Assembly: GCA_902800525.1 (NCBI GenBank)
Contig: CADCEV010000008.1
Coordinates: 25,057 to 89,056, forward strand
Direction of reading: 5' to 3'
DNA length: 64,000 nt
From: an uncultured Bacteroidales bacterium
Lineage (GTDB): Bacteria > Bacteroidota > Bacteroidia > Bacteroidales > Paludibacteraceae
Below the pieces are notes generated by a model, which worked only from the letters and a program-made list of their open reading frames with translations, was not told where the DNA came from and ran no database searches. The translations under genes were made by a program, and so were the position numbers. Positions 17,501 to 25,921 of this stretch are shown here, piece by piece (the stretch's first letter is position 1; each line of letters opens with the position of its first letter).

Positions 17501-17752
17501 AATAACTGGATGTTTACCCTCAATCGCTCTAAAGGTGATGTGTTTACCACTTCTGAGTTTTGTATAATCAACCCCTTCTTTTTTTACATTGAAGTAAGGA
17601 GTAGCATCATCCAAATAGATGGTTTCGCCATCTCCAACGGCTATGACAGCTGCGGAAAGAGAATTTTCAACTGATGGATCAGGATACTGATCCGCTGCAT
17701 TTGCCAACATCGATAGCAAAAATGCGGGAATGAGTAAAAATAGTTTTCTCAT
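14534..17752 (-). CDS. Large secreted right-handed beta-helix protein with C-terminal tag
   Basis: This 1072-residue protein has a signal peptide (MRKLFLLIPAFLLSMLANA). Residues about 20-410 form a right-handed parallel beta-helix with repeating ITNCxFxN rungs, ending in ARNAGTDGSDLGDPRWY as in DUF4957/DUF5123-type lyase-like proteins. Three beta-sandwich modules follow (about 415-585, 585-715 and 715-845); the first resembles the N-terminal module of the protein at 29208. A region at about 845-1030 (RSFRGGMNNTFCLPFGV...) is common in Bacteroidales exoproteins. The end is the tag: KVLYNGQIVIIRGNEMYNMQ and GQHIQ. A role in binding or cleaving an extracellular glycan is likely, but no catalytic residues can be named. 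It is transcribed from about 17945 with a leader of about 190 bases. Confidence 0.8.
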   Translation of the reverse strand: MRKLFLLIPAFLLSMLANAADQYPDPSVENSLSAAVIAVGDGETIYLDDATPYFNVKKEGVDYTKLRSGKHITFRAIEGKHPVIKYEVPFQVREAVNAKFIGVKFDGTNLSSYDNYFHLYDDAANVLEFENCEFCSLSKYCVSIPSGKNANAIIITNCYFHNNSNRTVINQGTIGSLSITNSQFENLTTYPAIDNYGSGTITSLEISRCDFANNSSTAIHESSGASIGSCAINNCTFYDITSSAIFLENTADNDISVANCTFKNINASSLSAGVVESKTAAGSFTVDHCTFYNCQVLNTDYGTVKVASPNAVVTNCIFAMPESTGSQRTVYVPSGLSAGTTITNCIMYNYTKDSNIGIPSRSGLIITNCNASNPLFTDAANGDFTFPGDYANGNVSPARNAGTDGSDLGDPRWYTPAIYPETDFASGYAFTAAKAKLNGNITLETNESAPIHPYIRYIHINATTGTAEWIIKTTKACYVQATVNMADNTWTTDAGDSKMYQNGNHIFVVEIRDSNNSLVGSVQEGPYTDGSEDGYSTYPTVNLPGTIHIPAEGVYTVKLLNPRKETRCGVANVTLAYAGGDVQTITNTANFETNINDAYFSANGSRADGKISFSGNAVASEWLRWNVTVANSDYYDITLNSDVASGHIYSVTFYDGETQVARVAESAWHNTTGALDLGRRFLPAGDYVMEIKNSVTSNSDAKIVSVQAVAFVAPIIALPNTLPAGNAITSELAYEDGGELYFTPSDKRGYILDQWAKWKVSVSTPGLYLFTMNVSSTNEQSYKITILNSENNELEVYAKNPGSGAKTIKHYFELEAGNYFVMVQNTTNHSDGHMISMVVSEPEFVTLDENATDNTSWYAKVGDEHTYDVQIIRSFRGGMNNTFCLPFGVSNSQCKEVFGNDVEIYTLGGATIEDYILNLTVNPASDIWPGTPVLIKPSHDIVNPVFTDVTFTAYTASATNKTNANFVGSFVKTPLTASDDLLYVGPENKVFFLSVDYDMPGMRAWFEIHDVPAALGSPKALRSARIIEKEQITTSILNVETSGDAARKVLYNGQIVIIRGNEMYNMQGQHIQ

Positions 17753-17897
17753 GGTTAATAGATTTAAGATTAGTTTATAGTTTAGTTAATTTTTTCGTTT
17801 AAGGTAAAGTTTAATTTGTGTGTTTAATGTAATTTTTTCGTTTTAAAGGTAAGGTTTTTGGGTGTTTAAGGTAAAGTAATAAGTTTGGGGGATTGTA

Positions 17898-17960
17898 ATA
17901 AACCGAATGCTGAGAGGGTTGCTTTTCGGCAGGTTTATTTCAAAATCCGGCGCAAAATTA
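17898..17960 (-). promoter_or_regulatory. Promoter and leader hairpin of the beta-helix gene
   Basis: Minus-strand TAATTTTG (17953-17960) is a good -7 box, but no TTTG lies at the expected -33. Just downstream AATAAACC (minus strand) pairs with GGTTTATT across 17898-17940, giving a hairpin near the 5' end of an A/T-rich leader that runs to 17753. Confidence 0.45.
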
Positions 17961-18138
17961 CTAAAATATATTGAACGTGTAGGCATGCGAGAACGTGTTA
18001 TAAAACATAAAAACGAAAGATATCTATATTTGAATCGAAGATGGGGAAGAGGGAATTTGTTGTTAATGAACATAAAATCAATAAAATACGATTTTTTCTT
18101 CTCTTTCGAGTATCACCAAATTGCTTTTGTAGAAATCC

Positions 18139-18158
18139 ATTTCGTAACATTTCGAAAA
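18139..18158 (+). promoter_or_regulatory. Candidate DeoR/AgaR operator, copy 1
   Basis: The 20 bases ATTTCGTAACATTTCGAAAA are repeated exactly, in inverted orientation, at 18351-18370. A close variant lies upstream of deoR at 32496-32515. TTTCG half-sites are typical of DeoR-family operators such as that of AgaR. Confidence 0.5.
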
Positions 18159-18271
18159 ATGTACCGCGAAAGTAACCGGGAAAATGCGCGACAGAGTACT
18201 CAAGTAACGGGCGGCTACACGATGCTCGTTCCATGAATGGCAGTATTACCTACTAATAGAAAGGGGGAAAT

Positions 18272-18313
18272 GATAAGGGAGATAGGACAAGGGAGATAGG
18301 ACAAGGGAGATAG
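18272..18313 (+). repeat. Short tandem repeat, AAGGGAGATAGGAC unit
   Basis: Three tandem copies of a 14-base unit lie between the two candidate operators. No ORF or hairpin is associated. The rest of the 890-base gap 17753-18642 holds two divergent promoters, the operator pair and an A-rich leader; I see no gene in it. Confidence 0.8.
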
Positions 18314-18350
18314 AATGATGGAACAGAAAGTGTATGAAATGTTGGTGGGG

Positions 18351-18370
18351 TTTTCGAAATGTTACGAAAT
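18351..18370 (-). promoter_or_regulatory. Candidate DeoR/AgaR operator, copy 2
   Basis: This is the exact reverse complement of the 20 bases at 18139-18158, 192 bases away. The pair would suit DNA looping upstream of the agaS promoter. Confidence 0.5.
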
Positions 18371-18453
18371 AGCAAATGAAATATCTAAAACGCTTATTAT
18401 TAGAGAGTTATGTTTGATGCTTTCGAAAATATGTTCTATAGCATAAACAAGGG

Positions 18454-18485
18454 TTGCGAATTTCGTAGAAATTGTAGTAATTTTG
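18454..18485 (+). promoter_or_regulatory. Promoter of the agaS operon
   Basis: TTGC (18454-18457), 20 bases, TAATTTTG (18478-18485). Between the boxes is ATTTCGTAGAAATTG, which resembles the start of the candidate operator. The transcript would begin near 18492 with an A-rich leader of about 150 bases. Confidence 0.65.
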
Positions 18486-18642
18486 CAGCAAAATTATGGC
18501 AATCAGCCTCCAGAACAACTCCAAAGACCTAAACAAAATAAAAACAAACTACCATAAACTAAACCAAAACACAAAGATAAGAACAAAAAATACCATAAAG
18601 ACATAAGCAAACACAAAGAATAAACAAAAATACCTTAAAGAT

Positions 18643-19764
18643 ATGAACACAGGGTTTACATTTAATGAGATTCATCAGCAGCCGGCGATGTGGCGGAAGG
18701 AGCTGGAAGCATTGTTGGCAAACAAGGCTGAGATAAGTGCGTTCATGCACAAGTATTTGACCCCGGAGACGGATATCGTGTTGACCGGAGCCGGCACATC
18801 GGCGTTTATCGGCGATGCTTTGTTGCCCGTTATGCGCGGCATATGGAAGAATGTGCGTTCGGTGGCTACGACCGATCTGATTACTCATGCCGAGTATCTG
18901 TTAGACAAAGAGCGTCCGTTGCTGCTGGTTAGTTTTGCGCGTTCGGGCAACAGTCCTGAGAGTGTGGGAGCTGTGAACTTGGCGAACAAGATATGCAAGA
19001 ACGTGGCTCATGTGTATATCACTTGCAACAAGAACGGCAAGCTCGCTTTGCAGGCAGAGGGCAAGGACAATATCCTCTTGCTGTTGTTGCCGGAAGAGAC
19101 GGATGACAAGAGTTTGGCAATGACGAGTTCGTTCTCGACGATGTTGCTGACCTGCCAGATGTTGGGACATATTGATTGCTTGGAGCAGGATGTGGAGATG
19201 ATCGAAAAAGCGGCTAAGAACGCTGAGGCTGTGATGGCTGAATACGAAGAGCAGATCAAGGCGATCGCTGAGCGTCCGTTTGAGCGCGGTGTGTTCTTGG
19301 GTTCGGGCGCGCTGAAAGGTATCGCGGAAGAGTGCCATTTGAAGTTGCAGGAGTTGACCGACGGAGCTGTAGTATGCAAGTTCGACAGTTTCTTGGGCTT
19401 CCGTCATGGACCGAAAGCCGTGGTGAACGACAAGTCGATTGTTGTTTATCTGATGGTGGACGACGAGAAAGTGCAGCGTTACGAGCGCGACTTGGTTAAA
19501 CAGGTGGATGCGAACAACAAGCCGGTAGCGCAAGTGGTGGTATGTGCCGGCAAGGCGCCGCAGTTGGAGGGCGTGAATGCGGATCTGGTGGTAAAAATGC
19601 CTTACGGACCGGAAGAGAACACGTTCTACGGCGTTGTGCCTTACGTATTAGTGGGTCAGCTGTTAGGCTACTACGCTTCGCTGGCACACGGCTTGAACCC
19701 CGATGCTCCGTCGGTTAGCGGAAACATCCATCGCGTGGTGGAGGGAGTGACGATTTATGAATAG
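18643..19764 (+). CDS. agaS: SIS-domain sugar isomerase/deaminase AgaS
   Basis: This 373-residue cytoplasmic enzyme has two SIS domains. LTGAGTSAFIGDA (about residues 48-60) and SFARSGNSPESVGA (about 100-112) are the phosphosugar-binding loops of the first domain; SGALKGIAEEC and SFLGFRHGPKAVV mark the second. The overall pattern is that of AgaS, which converts galactosamine-6-phosphate to tagatose-6-phosphate with release of ammonia. It differs from GlmS in lacking a glutaminase domain. It opens a seven-gene run with kbaZ next, which strongly supports the galactosamine/tagatose assignment. A TTGAAAG-type spacer repeat separates it from kbaZ. Two candidate DeoR operators lie upstream. Confidence 0.9.
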   Translation: MNTGFTFNEIHQQPAMWRKELEALLANKAEISAFMHKYLTPETDIVLTGAGTSAFIGDALLPVMRGIWKNVRSVATTDLITHAEYLLDKERPLLLVSFARSGNSPESVGAVNLANKICKNVAHVYITCNKNGKLALQAEGKDNILLLLLPEETDDKSLAMTSSFSTMLLTCQMLGHIDCLEQDVEMIEKAAKNAEAVMAEYEEQIKAIAERPFERGVFLGSGALKGIAEECHLKLQELTDGAVVCKFDSFLGFRHGPKAVVNDKSIVVYLMVDDEKVQRYERDLVKQVDANNKPVAQVVVCAGKAPQLEGVNADLVVKMPYGPEENTFYGVVPYVLVGQLLGYYASLAHGLNPDAPSVSGNIHRVVEGVTIYE

Positions 19765-19822
19765 TTGAGAGTTGAGAGTTGAAAGTTGAAAGAAGTCGTC
19801 TAGTTGAAAGTTGAAAGTTTTT
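19765..19822 (+). repeat. TTGAAAG-type intergenic spacer repeat
   Basis: Units of about 7 bases (GTTGAGA, GTTGAAA) plus the phrase GAAGTCGTCTAGTTGAAAG fill the agaS-kbaZ gap and start at the agaS stop codon. The same phrase occurs three times at 33764-33860. Confidence 0.85.
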
Positions 19823-19849
19823 AAACGTTAAATATTAAAGTTCACGAAT

Positions 19850-21079
19850 ATGGCAAAGACTGAAAATATCCTCCGCGTAATGGAGGAACGTAAAAAAGCA
19901 ACAGGTATTCCAATGACGTTGTTTGCGGCATGTCCGAACTCATTGGCAGTAATCAAAGCATCGTTCCGCGCAGCGAAACGTAATAACTCGCCGATCTATT
20001 TCGCGACGACCTTGAACCAAGTGGATTGCGACGGCGGTTATACCGGTATGACGCAGGAGGCGTTTACGAAGATCTTAGCTCGCGAGGCGGCGGCTGTTCA
20101 TTACACGGGTCCGTACGTAGTGGCTATCGATCACGGTGGCCCGTGGTTAAAGGACAAACAGTCCATCGAGCGTTGGGACACCGAGCGCGCTATGAACGGC
20201 GTGAAGAAGAGTTACGAGGCGGCTATCCTTGCCGGCTATGACCTGATCCACGTGGACCCGACCGTAGATATCTTCCTGCCGAAGGGACAGATCATTGATA
20301 TTCACGTAGTGGTAAAACGCACGGTAGAGTTGATTAAGCATGCTGAGGACTTCCGCAAGGCGCATAATATCGCTCCTATCTCTTATGAAGTGGGAACCGA
20401 GGAAGTACACGGCGGTTTGGCAGACGAGAAGACCTTTGACACGTTCTTAGAGGGTCTGAAAGCCGGTTTGCACGAGGTGGGCTTGGACGATATTTGGCCT
20501 TGCTTCATTGTGGGCAAAGTGGGCACCGACCTGCACACGACGTTCTTTGATCCGGAAGTAGCACGTAACTTGACGGCGAAAGTTCGTCCTTACGGAAGCT
20601 ATATCAAGGGCCACTACAGCGACGACGTAGAGAACCCGGAGGATTATCCGAAGGCAGGTATGGGCGCAGCGAACGTGGGACCGGAGTTCACGATGAACGA
20701 GTACGACGCGCTGGCTGAGCTGGAAGAAGAGGAGAAGAAACTGTATGCAGAGGGCAAGATTGCTCAGTTGAGCCACATGACCGATGTGCTCTGGCAATGC
20801 GTGTATGAGTCCAACCGCTGGAAAAAATGGCTGCACGGAGAAGAAGTGGGTAAAGACCTCAAAGAGTGTACGCCGGATCGTCAGTTGTGGCTCGTGAAGA
20901 CCGGTTGCCGTTACATCTGGCAGAAACCGGAAGCGCTGGTGGCTCGTCAGACCCTGTATGAGAACCTCGAGCGTCTGGGCATCCACGCGGAAGAGGTAGT
21001 ATTGATGCGCATTGAGCACAATATGGATAAATACTACAATGCCTTCAACATCGTCAATTTGAATGATTATTTGAAATAA
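19850..21079 (+). CDS. kbaZ: Tagatose-1,6-bisphosphate aldolase non-catalytic subunit KbaZ/GatZ
   Basis: This 409-residue protein matches KbaZ/GatZ over its whole length: YFATTLNQVDCDGGYTGMT, VAIDHGGPWLKDKQS, LIHVDPTVDIF and the late YGSYIKGHYSDDVENPEDYP. In E. coli this subunit stabilises the class II aldolase KbaY/GatY that splits tagatose-1,6-bisphosphate; a direct catalytic role in tagatose metabolism has also been proposed for some homologues. No KbaY gene is in the window, so a partner must lie elsewhere. With agaS before it and a PfkB kinase two genes later, the pathway galactosamine-6-P to tagatose-6-P to tagatose-1,6-P2 is nearly complete. Confidence 0.9.
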   Translation: MAKTENILRVMEERKKATGIPMTLFAACPNSLAVIKASFRAAKRNNSPIYFATTLNQVDCDGGYTGMTQEAFTKILAREAAAVHYTGPYVVAIDHGGPWLKDKQSIERWDTERAMNGVKKSYEAAILAGYDLIHVDPTVDIFLPKGQIIDIHVVVKRTVELIKHAEDFRKAHNIAPISYEVGTEEVHGGLADEKTFDTFLEGLKAGLHEVGLDDIWPCFIVGKVGTDLHTTFFDPEVARNLTAKVRPYGSYIKGHYSDDVENPEDYPKAGMGAANVGPEFTMNEYDALAELEEEEKKLYAEGKIAQLSHMTDVLWQCVYESNRWKKWLHGEEVGKDLKECTPDRQLWLVKTGCRYIWQKPEALVARQTLYENLERLGIHAEEVVLMRIEHNMDKYYNAFNIVNLNDYLK

Positions 21080-21095
21080 TTGACAATTGATAATT

Positions 21096-22499
21096 ATGAA
21101 GAACAGGCGATTTTACATATACGCGCTCGCGTTCCTATTATTAATGGGTGCGTGCGGGTGCGAGAAGCCAAAATCTCAGGACGATCCGCAACCTCAGCAG
21201 GACACTACGCAAGTACCGGAAACTATTATGGATAATCCGGACATGAAGCTTATTGTTTCTTCGGTTCTGGTGACGGATAACTGGGTGTGGAGCGGAAAGC
21301 CTCAGATCACATTGCGGATTTCCAATGCCAACGCCGGAGCGGTCAAATTAGGCGCGAAAGTAGTTGTAACGACCGACAAGAAAGTGGATGTAGTGACGCT
21401 GACAGACAGTGTGATAATCGGAGCCAAGGCGGAGAAGGATTTCGTGATAACAACCACGCAAAATCTTGAGCCGGGTATTTATCATGCTGTATGTTCTGTT
21501 GAGGCGAAAGAGGTTCGTGCTTTCAATTTTGCGATCGATCCGTTCGAGATCACTTCTGTGAACGATAAGCCGCAGGATTTCGATACGTTCTGGCAGAGTG
21601 CCAAGGATCAGTTGGCGGGCGTGGCAATGAATGCGAGCTTGAAGGAGATCCCGGAGCGCAGCAGTGCTCAATGCAAGGTGTATTTGGTGGAGATGTATTC
21701 CGTTCCTGACGGGTTGACCGGTGAACCGGTGAAGATCCGCGGTTATTACTGCGATCCGCAGGACGGGAAGAAACATCCGGTGATCCTGCATTTCTACGGC
21801 TATGACACACAAGGTTATACCGGAGAGGTTGCTTGTCCTTGGGGCGGTAAGTATGCAGAGTTTTATTTGTCTCACCGCGGTCAGTATTTGAATAACCGCC
21901 CGGCAGGTACTAACTTAGGCGTCGATGAGGCGACGGAGAATATCTATGGCGACTGGTTCCGTTACAACTTAGGCGAGCGCGACAGTTATTATTACCGCGG
22001 AGCGTATATGGATGTCGTTCAGGCAATTCGTTTTATGGCTACTCGCGAGTCGAGCGACATGACGAAGCTGTTTGCCGAGGGCTCGAGTCAAGGCGGCGCG
22101 TTGACTTACGTGGCAGCGGCATTGAGCGATTATCCGTTTACGGCGATTGCTGCGAACGTAGCCTTCATGGGCGATTTTGCGGATGCTAAAGATATAGAGA
22201 GTTTGGCTTATTGGGAGATCAGCGACCATTACTGGGTAGATGGTATACCGCAAGAGCAGAGTTTGAAATACCTGCCGTATTTCGATATCAAGCATATGAC
22301 CCCGCGTATCTCTTGTCCCGTATTGGGATCCAGCGGTTTGGCGGATGATGTATGTCCGGCGCGTCTGAACTTGGTCCCGTTTAACAACTTAGCTACTCCG
22401 AAGGATAAAAAAGAGTATATCATTGAACCGGAGATGGGACATAGCTATCCTGCTCAATGGGAAAGCAAGAAGAATGCGTTGTTTGAGAAATACATGTAA
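21096..22499 (+). CDS. Lipoprotein esterase, acetyl xylan esterase (CE7)-type
   Basis: This 467-residue protein has a lipobox near LLLMGAC (Cys20), so it is membrane-anchored. Residues about 40-160 form an Ig-like beta domain. An alpha/beta-hydrolase follows: GYYCDPQDGKKHPVILHFYGY, the nucleophile motif GSSQGG (about 329-334), an Asp in GLADDVCP and a His in GHSYPAQW near the end complete a serine-hydrolase triad. The GSSQGG and RGQ motifs (HRGQYLNN) are characteristic of CE7 deacetylases. It may remove acetyl groups from the glycan taken up by this locus. The start is ATG at 21096; an in-frame TTG nine bases earlier is less likely. Confidence 0.85.
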   Translation: MKNRRFYIYALAFLLLMGACGCEKPKSQDDPQPQQDTTQVPETIMDNPDMKLIVSSVLVTDNWVWSGKPQITLRISNANAGAVKLGAKVVVTTDKKVDVVTLTDSVIIGAKAEKDFVITTTQNLEPGIYHAVCSVEAKEVRAFNFAIDPFEITSVNDKPQDFDTFWQSAKDQLAGVAMNASLKEIPERSSAQCKVYLVEMYSVPDGLTGEPVKIRGYYCDPQDGKKHPVILHFYGYDTQGYTGEVACPWGGKYAEFYLSHRGQYLNNRPAGTNLGVDEATENIYGDWFRYNLGERDSYYYRGAYMDVVQAIRFMATRESSDMTKLFAEGSSQGGALTYVAAALSDYPFTAIAANVAFMGDFADAKDIESLAYWEISDHYWVDGIPQEQSLKYLPYFDIKHMTPRISCPVLGSSGLADDVCPARLNLVPFNNLATPKDKKEYIIEPEMGHSYPAQWESKKNALFEKYM

Positions 22500-22541
22500 T
22501 TCACAATTCACAATTCACAATTCACAATGCACAATTATATT
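22500..22541 (+). repeat. ATTCACA-type intergenic spacer repeat
   Basis: About four copies of TTCACAA and two of a CACAATT variant run from the esterase stop codon to the kinase start. The mirror type ATTGTGCA/ATTGTGAA occurs at 63652-63700 and inside a gene at 63058-63084. Confidence 0.85.
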
Positions 22542-23489
22542 ATGAAGACATTTGATATTATAGCCTTAGGCGAGCTGAATGTAGATCTGATTCTGAATCA
22601 GATAGAAGGCGAGCCGGAGATCGGCAAAGAGAAGTTTGCCAAACAAATGACCCTTACTTTGGGTAGTTCCACCGCTATCTTTGCCGCCAATGCAGCAGCG
22701 CTCGGTGCGAAAGTGGCGTTCTGCGGTATGATCGGTAACGATAGTTTCGGCGACTTGGTGGAGAGTTCTCTCCAAGCCAAGGGCGTGGACACGCGTTTCC
22801 TGATCCGTCAGGACAAATACGCTACCGGTGCTACCATCTGCATGAGTTACGACGAGGACCGCGCTAACCTGACCTATCAGGGTGCGATGGATTACATGTC
22901 TTTGGCAGACATCAACCCCGAGGTCTTCAAAGAGGCGAAACATATTCATATCTCCTCTATTTTCATGCAAAGCGGCGTGAAACGCGATCTGATGAAAATC
23001 CTGGAACTCTGCAAAGAGAACGGTGTTACTACTTCTTTGGACAGCCAATGGGATCCGACGGAGCAGTGGGATCTGGATTACAAAGCCGTTCTGCCGCTCT
23101 TGACCGTCTTTATGCCGAATGAGACGGAGCTGAAGTTCCTGACCAAGAGCGAGACTTTGGAAGAAGCCATCGAGAAGATCCGTCCATATGCCAATGCTGC
23201 GGTGATCAAATGTGGCAGTAAGGGTTCGTTGCTGATACGGAAAGGTCAACCGGATCGGATGCAAGCCGCGTTGCTGAACAAGAATGTGGTCGATTGCATC
23301 GGAGCAGGAGATAGTTTCAACAGCGGTTTCATTACCCGTCTGGCGGCAGGTGACGAATTGGATAAATGCCAGCAGTACGGCAACATGACCGGAGCGGTGA
23401 ACACCACCGCTGCGGGCGGAACGACAGCGTTTACCTGCAAAGAGGACGTAGAACGTATCGGACGTGAGGTGTTCGGGTTTAATTGTTAA
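22542..23489 (+). CDS. PfkB-family sugar kinase, possible tagatose-6-phosphate kinase
   Basis: This 315-residue cytoplasmic kinase has ALGELNVDLIL at its start, GSSTAIFAANAAALG as the substrate-binding segment and CIGAGDSFNSGF (catalytic Asp in GAGD, about residue 250) near the end. Family members phosphorylate fructose-, tagatose- or other sugar phosphates and sugars. Placed after agaS and kbaZ, the missing tagatose-6-phosphate kinase step is the natural assignment, but sequence alone does not show it. I take ATG 22542 (MKTFDIIALG) rather than 22527 because the earlier codons are part of the ATTCACA spacer repeat. Confidence 0.82.
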   Translation: MKTFDIIALGELNVDLILNQIEGEPEIGKEKFAKQMTLTLGSSTAIFAANAAALGAKVAFCGMIGNDSFGDLVESSLQAKGVDTRFLIRQDKYATGATICMSYDEDRANLTYQGAMDYMSLADINPEVFKEAKHIHISSIFMQSGVKRDLMKILELCKENGVTTSLDSQWDPTEQWDLDYKAVLPLLTVFMPNETELKFLTKSETLEEAIEKIRPYANAAVIKCGSKGSLLIRKGQPDRMQAALLNKNVVDCIGAGDSFNSGFITRLAAGDELDKCQQYGNMTGAVNTTAAGGTTAFTCKEDVERIGREVFGFNC

Positions 23490-23558
23490 ATCGTTAAGCT
23501 GTTAAATCGTTAAACCGTTAAATTGTTAAGCTGTTATTTCGTTGCTACGAAAAATTAG

Positions 23559-25892
23559 ATGAAAAGGCTTTCCTTCATAGTATCCTGCATAGCTCTGGCA
23601 CTGAATGTGTCAGGGGCTATGCGGTACGTGAGCAAGACGGGGTATGAAGGCTATGACGCGGAGAGCAGAGAGCACGCTGTACGTACTATTCAGTTGGGAC
23701 TGGATTATTGTCACGCAGGAGATACCTTGTTGATAGAAGAGGGCGTATATCATGAAGGTATTCTGTTGAAAGACGGTGTGACGATTCTTGGTGAGGGGAC
23801 GGTCATTTTAGATGGTACGGATCTGCCTATGCGGCTCATTACTTGTTCGGAGGATTGTGTGTTACCTACAAGGGTAGAGAATCTGATATTACAGAATGCC
23901 CGTCATAACGAACGCGGAGGTGCGGCATGGCTTAGGGGCAAAGTGGTGATGCGGCATTGCGTCATACGCGGGTGTAGCGGCCAACAATGCGGCGGTGTAC
24001 TGATCAAAGGCGATTTGCCGGAAGCCAGCGGTAAGGGCGCTACCATGACGGATTGTATCGTGCATAACTGCGAGGCGACAGGCAGTTACTGGCCGGACGC
24101 GGGCGGTGTGGCTAATTTCGACGGTGCGATACGAGAGTGCGTTGTAGCTAATTGTTATGGCAAACGTTACGGCGGCATTCATAGCGAGAGTTCGGTAACC
24201 GGATGTACGTTATGGGGAAACCGCAATGAGTACGGATTTGTGGATCCGGCGAACTATATCTCCGATGAGAGCGACTCCGATATGAGCCGCGCGGATGAAG
24301 GGTTTGAGGAGAAATTCTTCCGGAAGCCGTGGTTAGACACCCATAACGAAGCGCCGAACGGTCCACATTTTGTCGATCCGACGGGTTTTGCCGGTGTTCC
24401 TCAGACGCCCGAGGAAGAGGCGATGTTGTTAGTGGCGGATTATCGCATCGGACAGCCGACCCATCGTATCGCTGCCATGCCGCAGGGTCAGAAAAGGGTA
24501 GATCCCTATGCAGACTACAGGCTGTACGAGAAAGCGGATTACAGTATTCCGAGTTTTGTGGCACATCTGACGGATGAGACGGTAGCGTTGCAACCGAAAG
24601 AGCAACCTTATTGCGCGGTGGCTACCATCAACGGTGACCCGAAGAGCCGGATGGCTTTTGCCTGGTTTACCAACGAAGGCGTGAAAGAAGGAGAGGTAGA
24701 GATCACGAGATTACGGGATCACGTGGTCACGAGAGTAAAAGCCTCCACAACTACTACGATTCCGCTTCATTACGCCATTTCCAGTTCGGGGGTTCTGAAT
24801 GCCGCGAAGATGGACAAGCGGACTTCATTCCGGTATGAGAGCCATAAGGCATTGGCGGAAGGTTTGACGCCGGGAACGGAATATAGTTGGCGCGTCGGGT
24901 ATGAAGGACATTGGAGCGAAATAGGGCATTTCCGCACGGCGGACGATGAGACTGACTTTCAGTTTGTCTATATGACCGACAGCCATATACAGAATAAAGA
25001 ATATATAGATCAGGCGCGCCTGTGCGCGGACGCTGTGGCGCGAAATGAGAAAGAGGCGCGGTTCTGTGTCTTCCCGGGTGATTTTGTAGATACAGGCACC
25101 GAGAATAACTCCGAATGGGAATGGGAAAGGTGGTTCGAAGAGGCGATGAAACCGGTGCTTTTGGCTATGCCGGTTGTTCCGACCGATGGTAACCATGACG
25201 ACAGTCCGCTGATGAACTACAGTTACCATTTCAACACGGACACCACTTTTAATAAGGAAACCCAAGTACGGCCACAGTTCGCAGGAATCAACTATAGTTT
25301 TGTCTATGGACCGATGCAGATGATTGTCTTCTCAATGCAGGATTTCTGGCGGGGTGAGTATGATTTGGCAGGGAGAAGATCCGCGTATTTGGAGCAAGAT
25401 CTTGGTCCGTGGATGCAACGTCAGGCTGCGGCTCATCCGGAAGCGAAATGGCGTGTGGGCTTGGTACATAAGAATCTCTTCTCCGGCTCGGGACATCAAC
25501 ATGACAAGGAGTCGCCTCTGTTACGGAAGACGATGCTGCCGGTAATGAAAGAGGTGAAGATGGATTTAGTGTTACAAGGTCATGACCATTGTTACGAAGT
25601 AATAGGTCCGGTGGACAGTACGTTGTATTTCATCGGAGCTACCTGCGGCGCCAAACGATATGAACCCTTTACCCGCGAAGAGATGGAAGCGAGCAAAGCG
25701 ATTCACGAAGTAGAGAATTACTATGATCTTTTCCAACATCTAGCGCAAACGGGCGCACCGAGTTATACGCGGGTGACGGTCAGCAAAAAAGAGTTGCTAT
25801 TGGAGACATTCAAAGTGCTGGAAGACGGAAAGACGGAGCTATTTAACCGATTTACTTATTCCCGAAATAACGGAATAACGAAACAACGATAA
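23559..25892 (+). CDS. Secreted beta-helix + metallophosphatase protein without tag
   Basis: This 777-residue protein has a signal peptide (ending near VSGA). Residues about 20-260 are a right-handed beta-helix (HAVRTIQLGLDYCHAGDTLL, DGVTILGEGTVILDGTD, MTDCIVHNCEATG). An FN3-like purple-acid-phosphatase N-domain follows (GDPKSRMAFAWFTN ... TPGTEYSWRVGYEGHWSEIG). A calcineurin-like phosphoesterase covers about 465-720: MTDSH (472), GDFVDTG (507), GNHDD (545), HKN (636) and GHDHC (674), so the bimetal site appears intact. It likely cleaves a phosphate ester outside the cytoplasm. Its paralogue follows directly, carries an extra Ig-like domain and a C-terminal tag; this copy ends KVLEDGKTELFNRFTYS, with no tag. 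Confidence 0.85.
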   Translation: MKRLSFIVSCIALALNVSGAMRYVSKTGYEGYDAESREHAVRTIQLGLDYCHAGDTLLIEEGVYHEGILLKDGVTILGEGTVILDGTDLPMRLITCSEDCVLPTRVENLILQNARHNERGGAAWLRGKVVMRHCVIRGCSGQQCGGVLIKGDLPEASGKGATMTDCIVHNCEATGSYWPDAGGVANFDGAIRECVVANCYGKRYGGIHSESSVTGCTLWGNRNEYGFVDPANYISDESDSDMSRADEGFEEKFFRKPWLDTHNEAPNGPHFVDPTGFAGVPQTPEEEAMLLVADYRIGQPTHRIAAMPQGQKRVDPYADYRLYEKADYSIPSFVAHLTDETVALQPKEQPYCAVATINGDPKSRMAFAWFTNEGVKEGEVEITRLRDHVVTRVKASTTTTIPLHYAISSSGVLNAAKMDKRTSFRYESHKALAEGLTPGTEYSWRVGYEGHWSEIGHFRTADDETDFQFVYMTDSHIQNKEYIDQARLCADAVARNEKEARFCVFPGDFVDTGTENNSEWEWERWFEEAMKPVLLAMPVVPTDGNHDDSPLMNYSYHFNTDTTFNKETQVRPQFAGINYSFVYGPMQMIVFSMQDFWRGEYDLAGRRSAYLEQDLGPWMQRQAAAHPEAKWRVGLVHKNLFSGSGHQHDKESPLLRKTMLPVMKEVKMDLVLQGHDHCYEVIGPVDSTLYFIGATCGAKRYEPFTREEMEASKAIHEVENYYDLFQHLAQTGAPSYTRVTVSKKELLLETFKVLEDGKTELFNRFTYSRNNGITKQR

Positions 25893-25921
25893 TTTTTATT
25901 AACCCCAAAATAATTAATAAC

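Noticed and set aside
17907-18236. 109-residue plus-strand frame in the 890-base gap
   Set aside because: It overlaps the divergent promoter and candidate operator region, has a biased composition and no recognisable domain.
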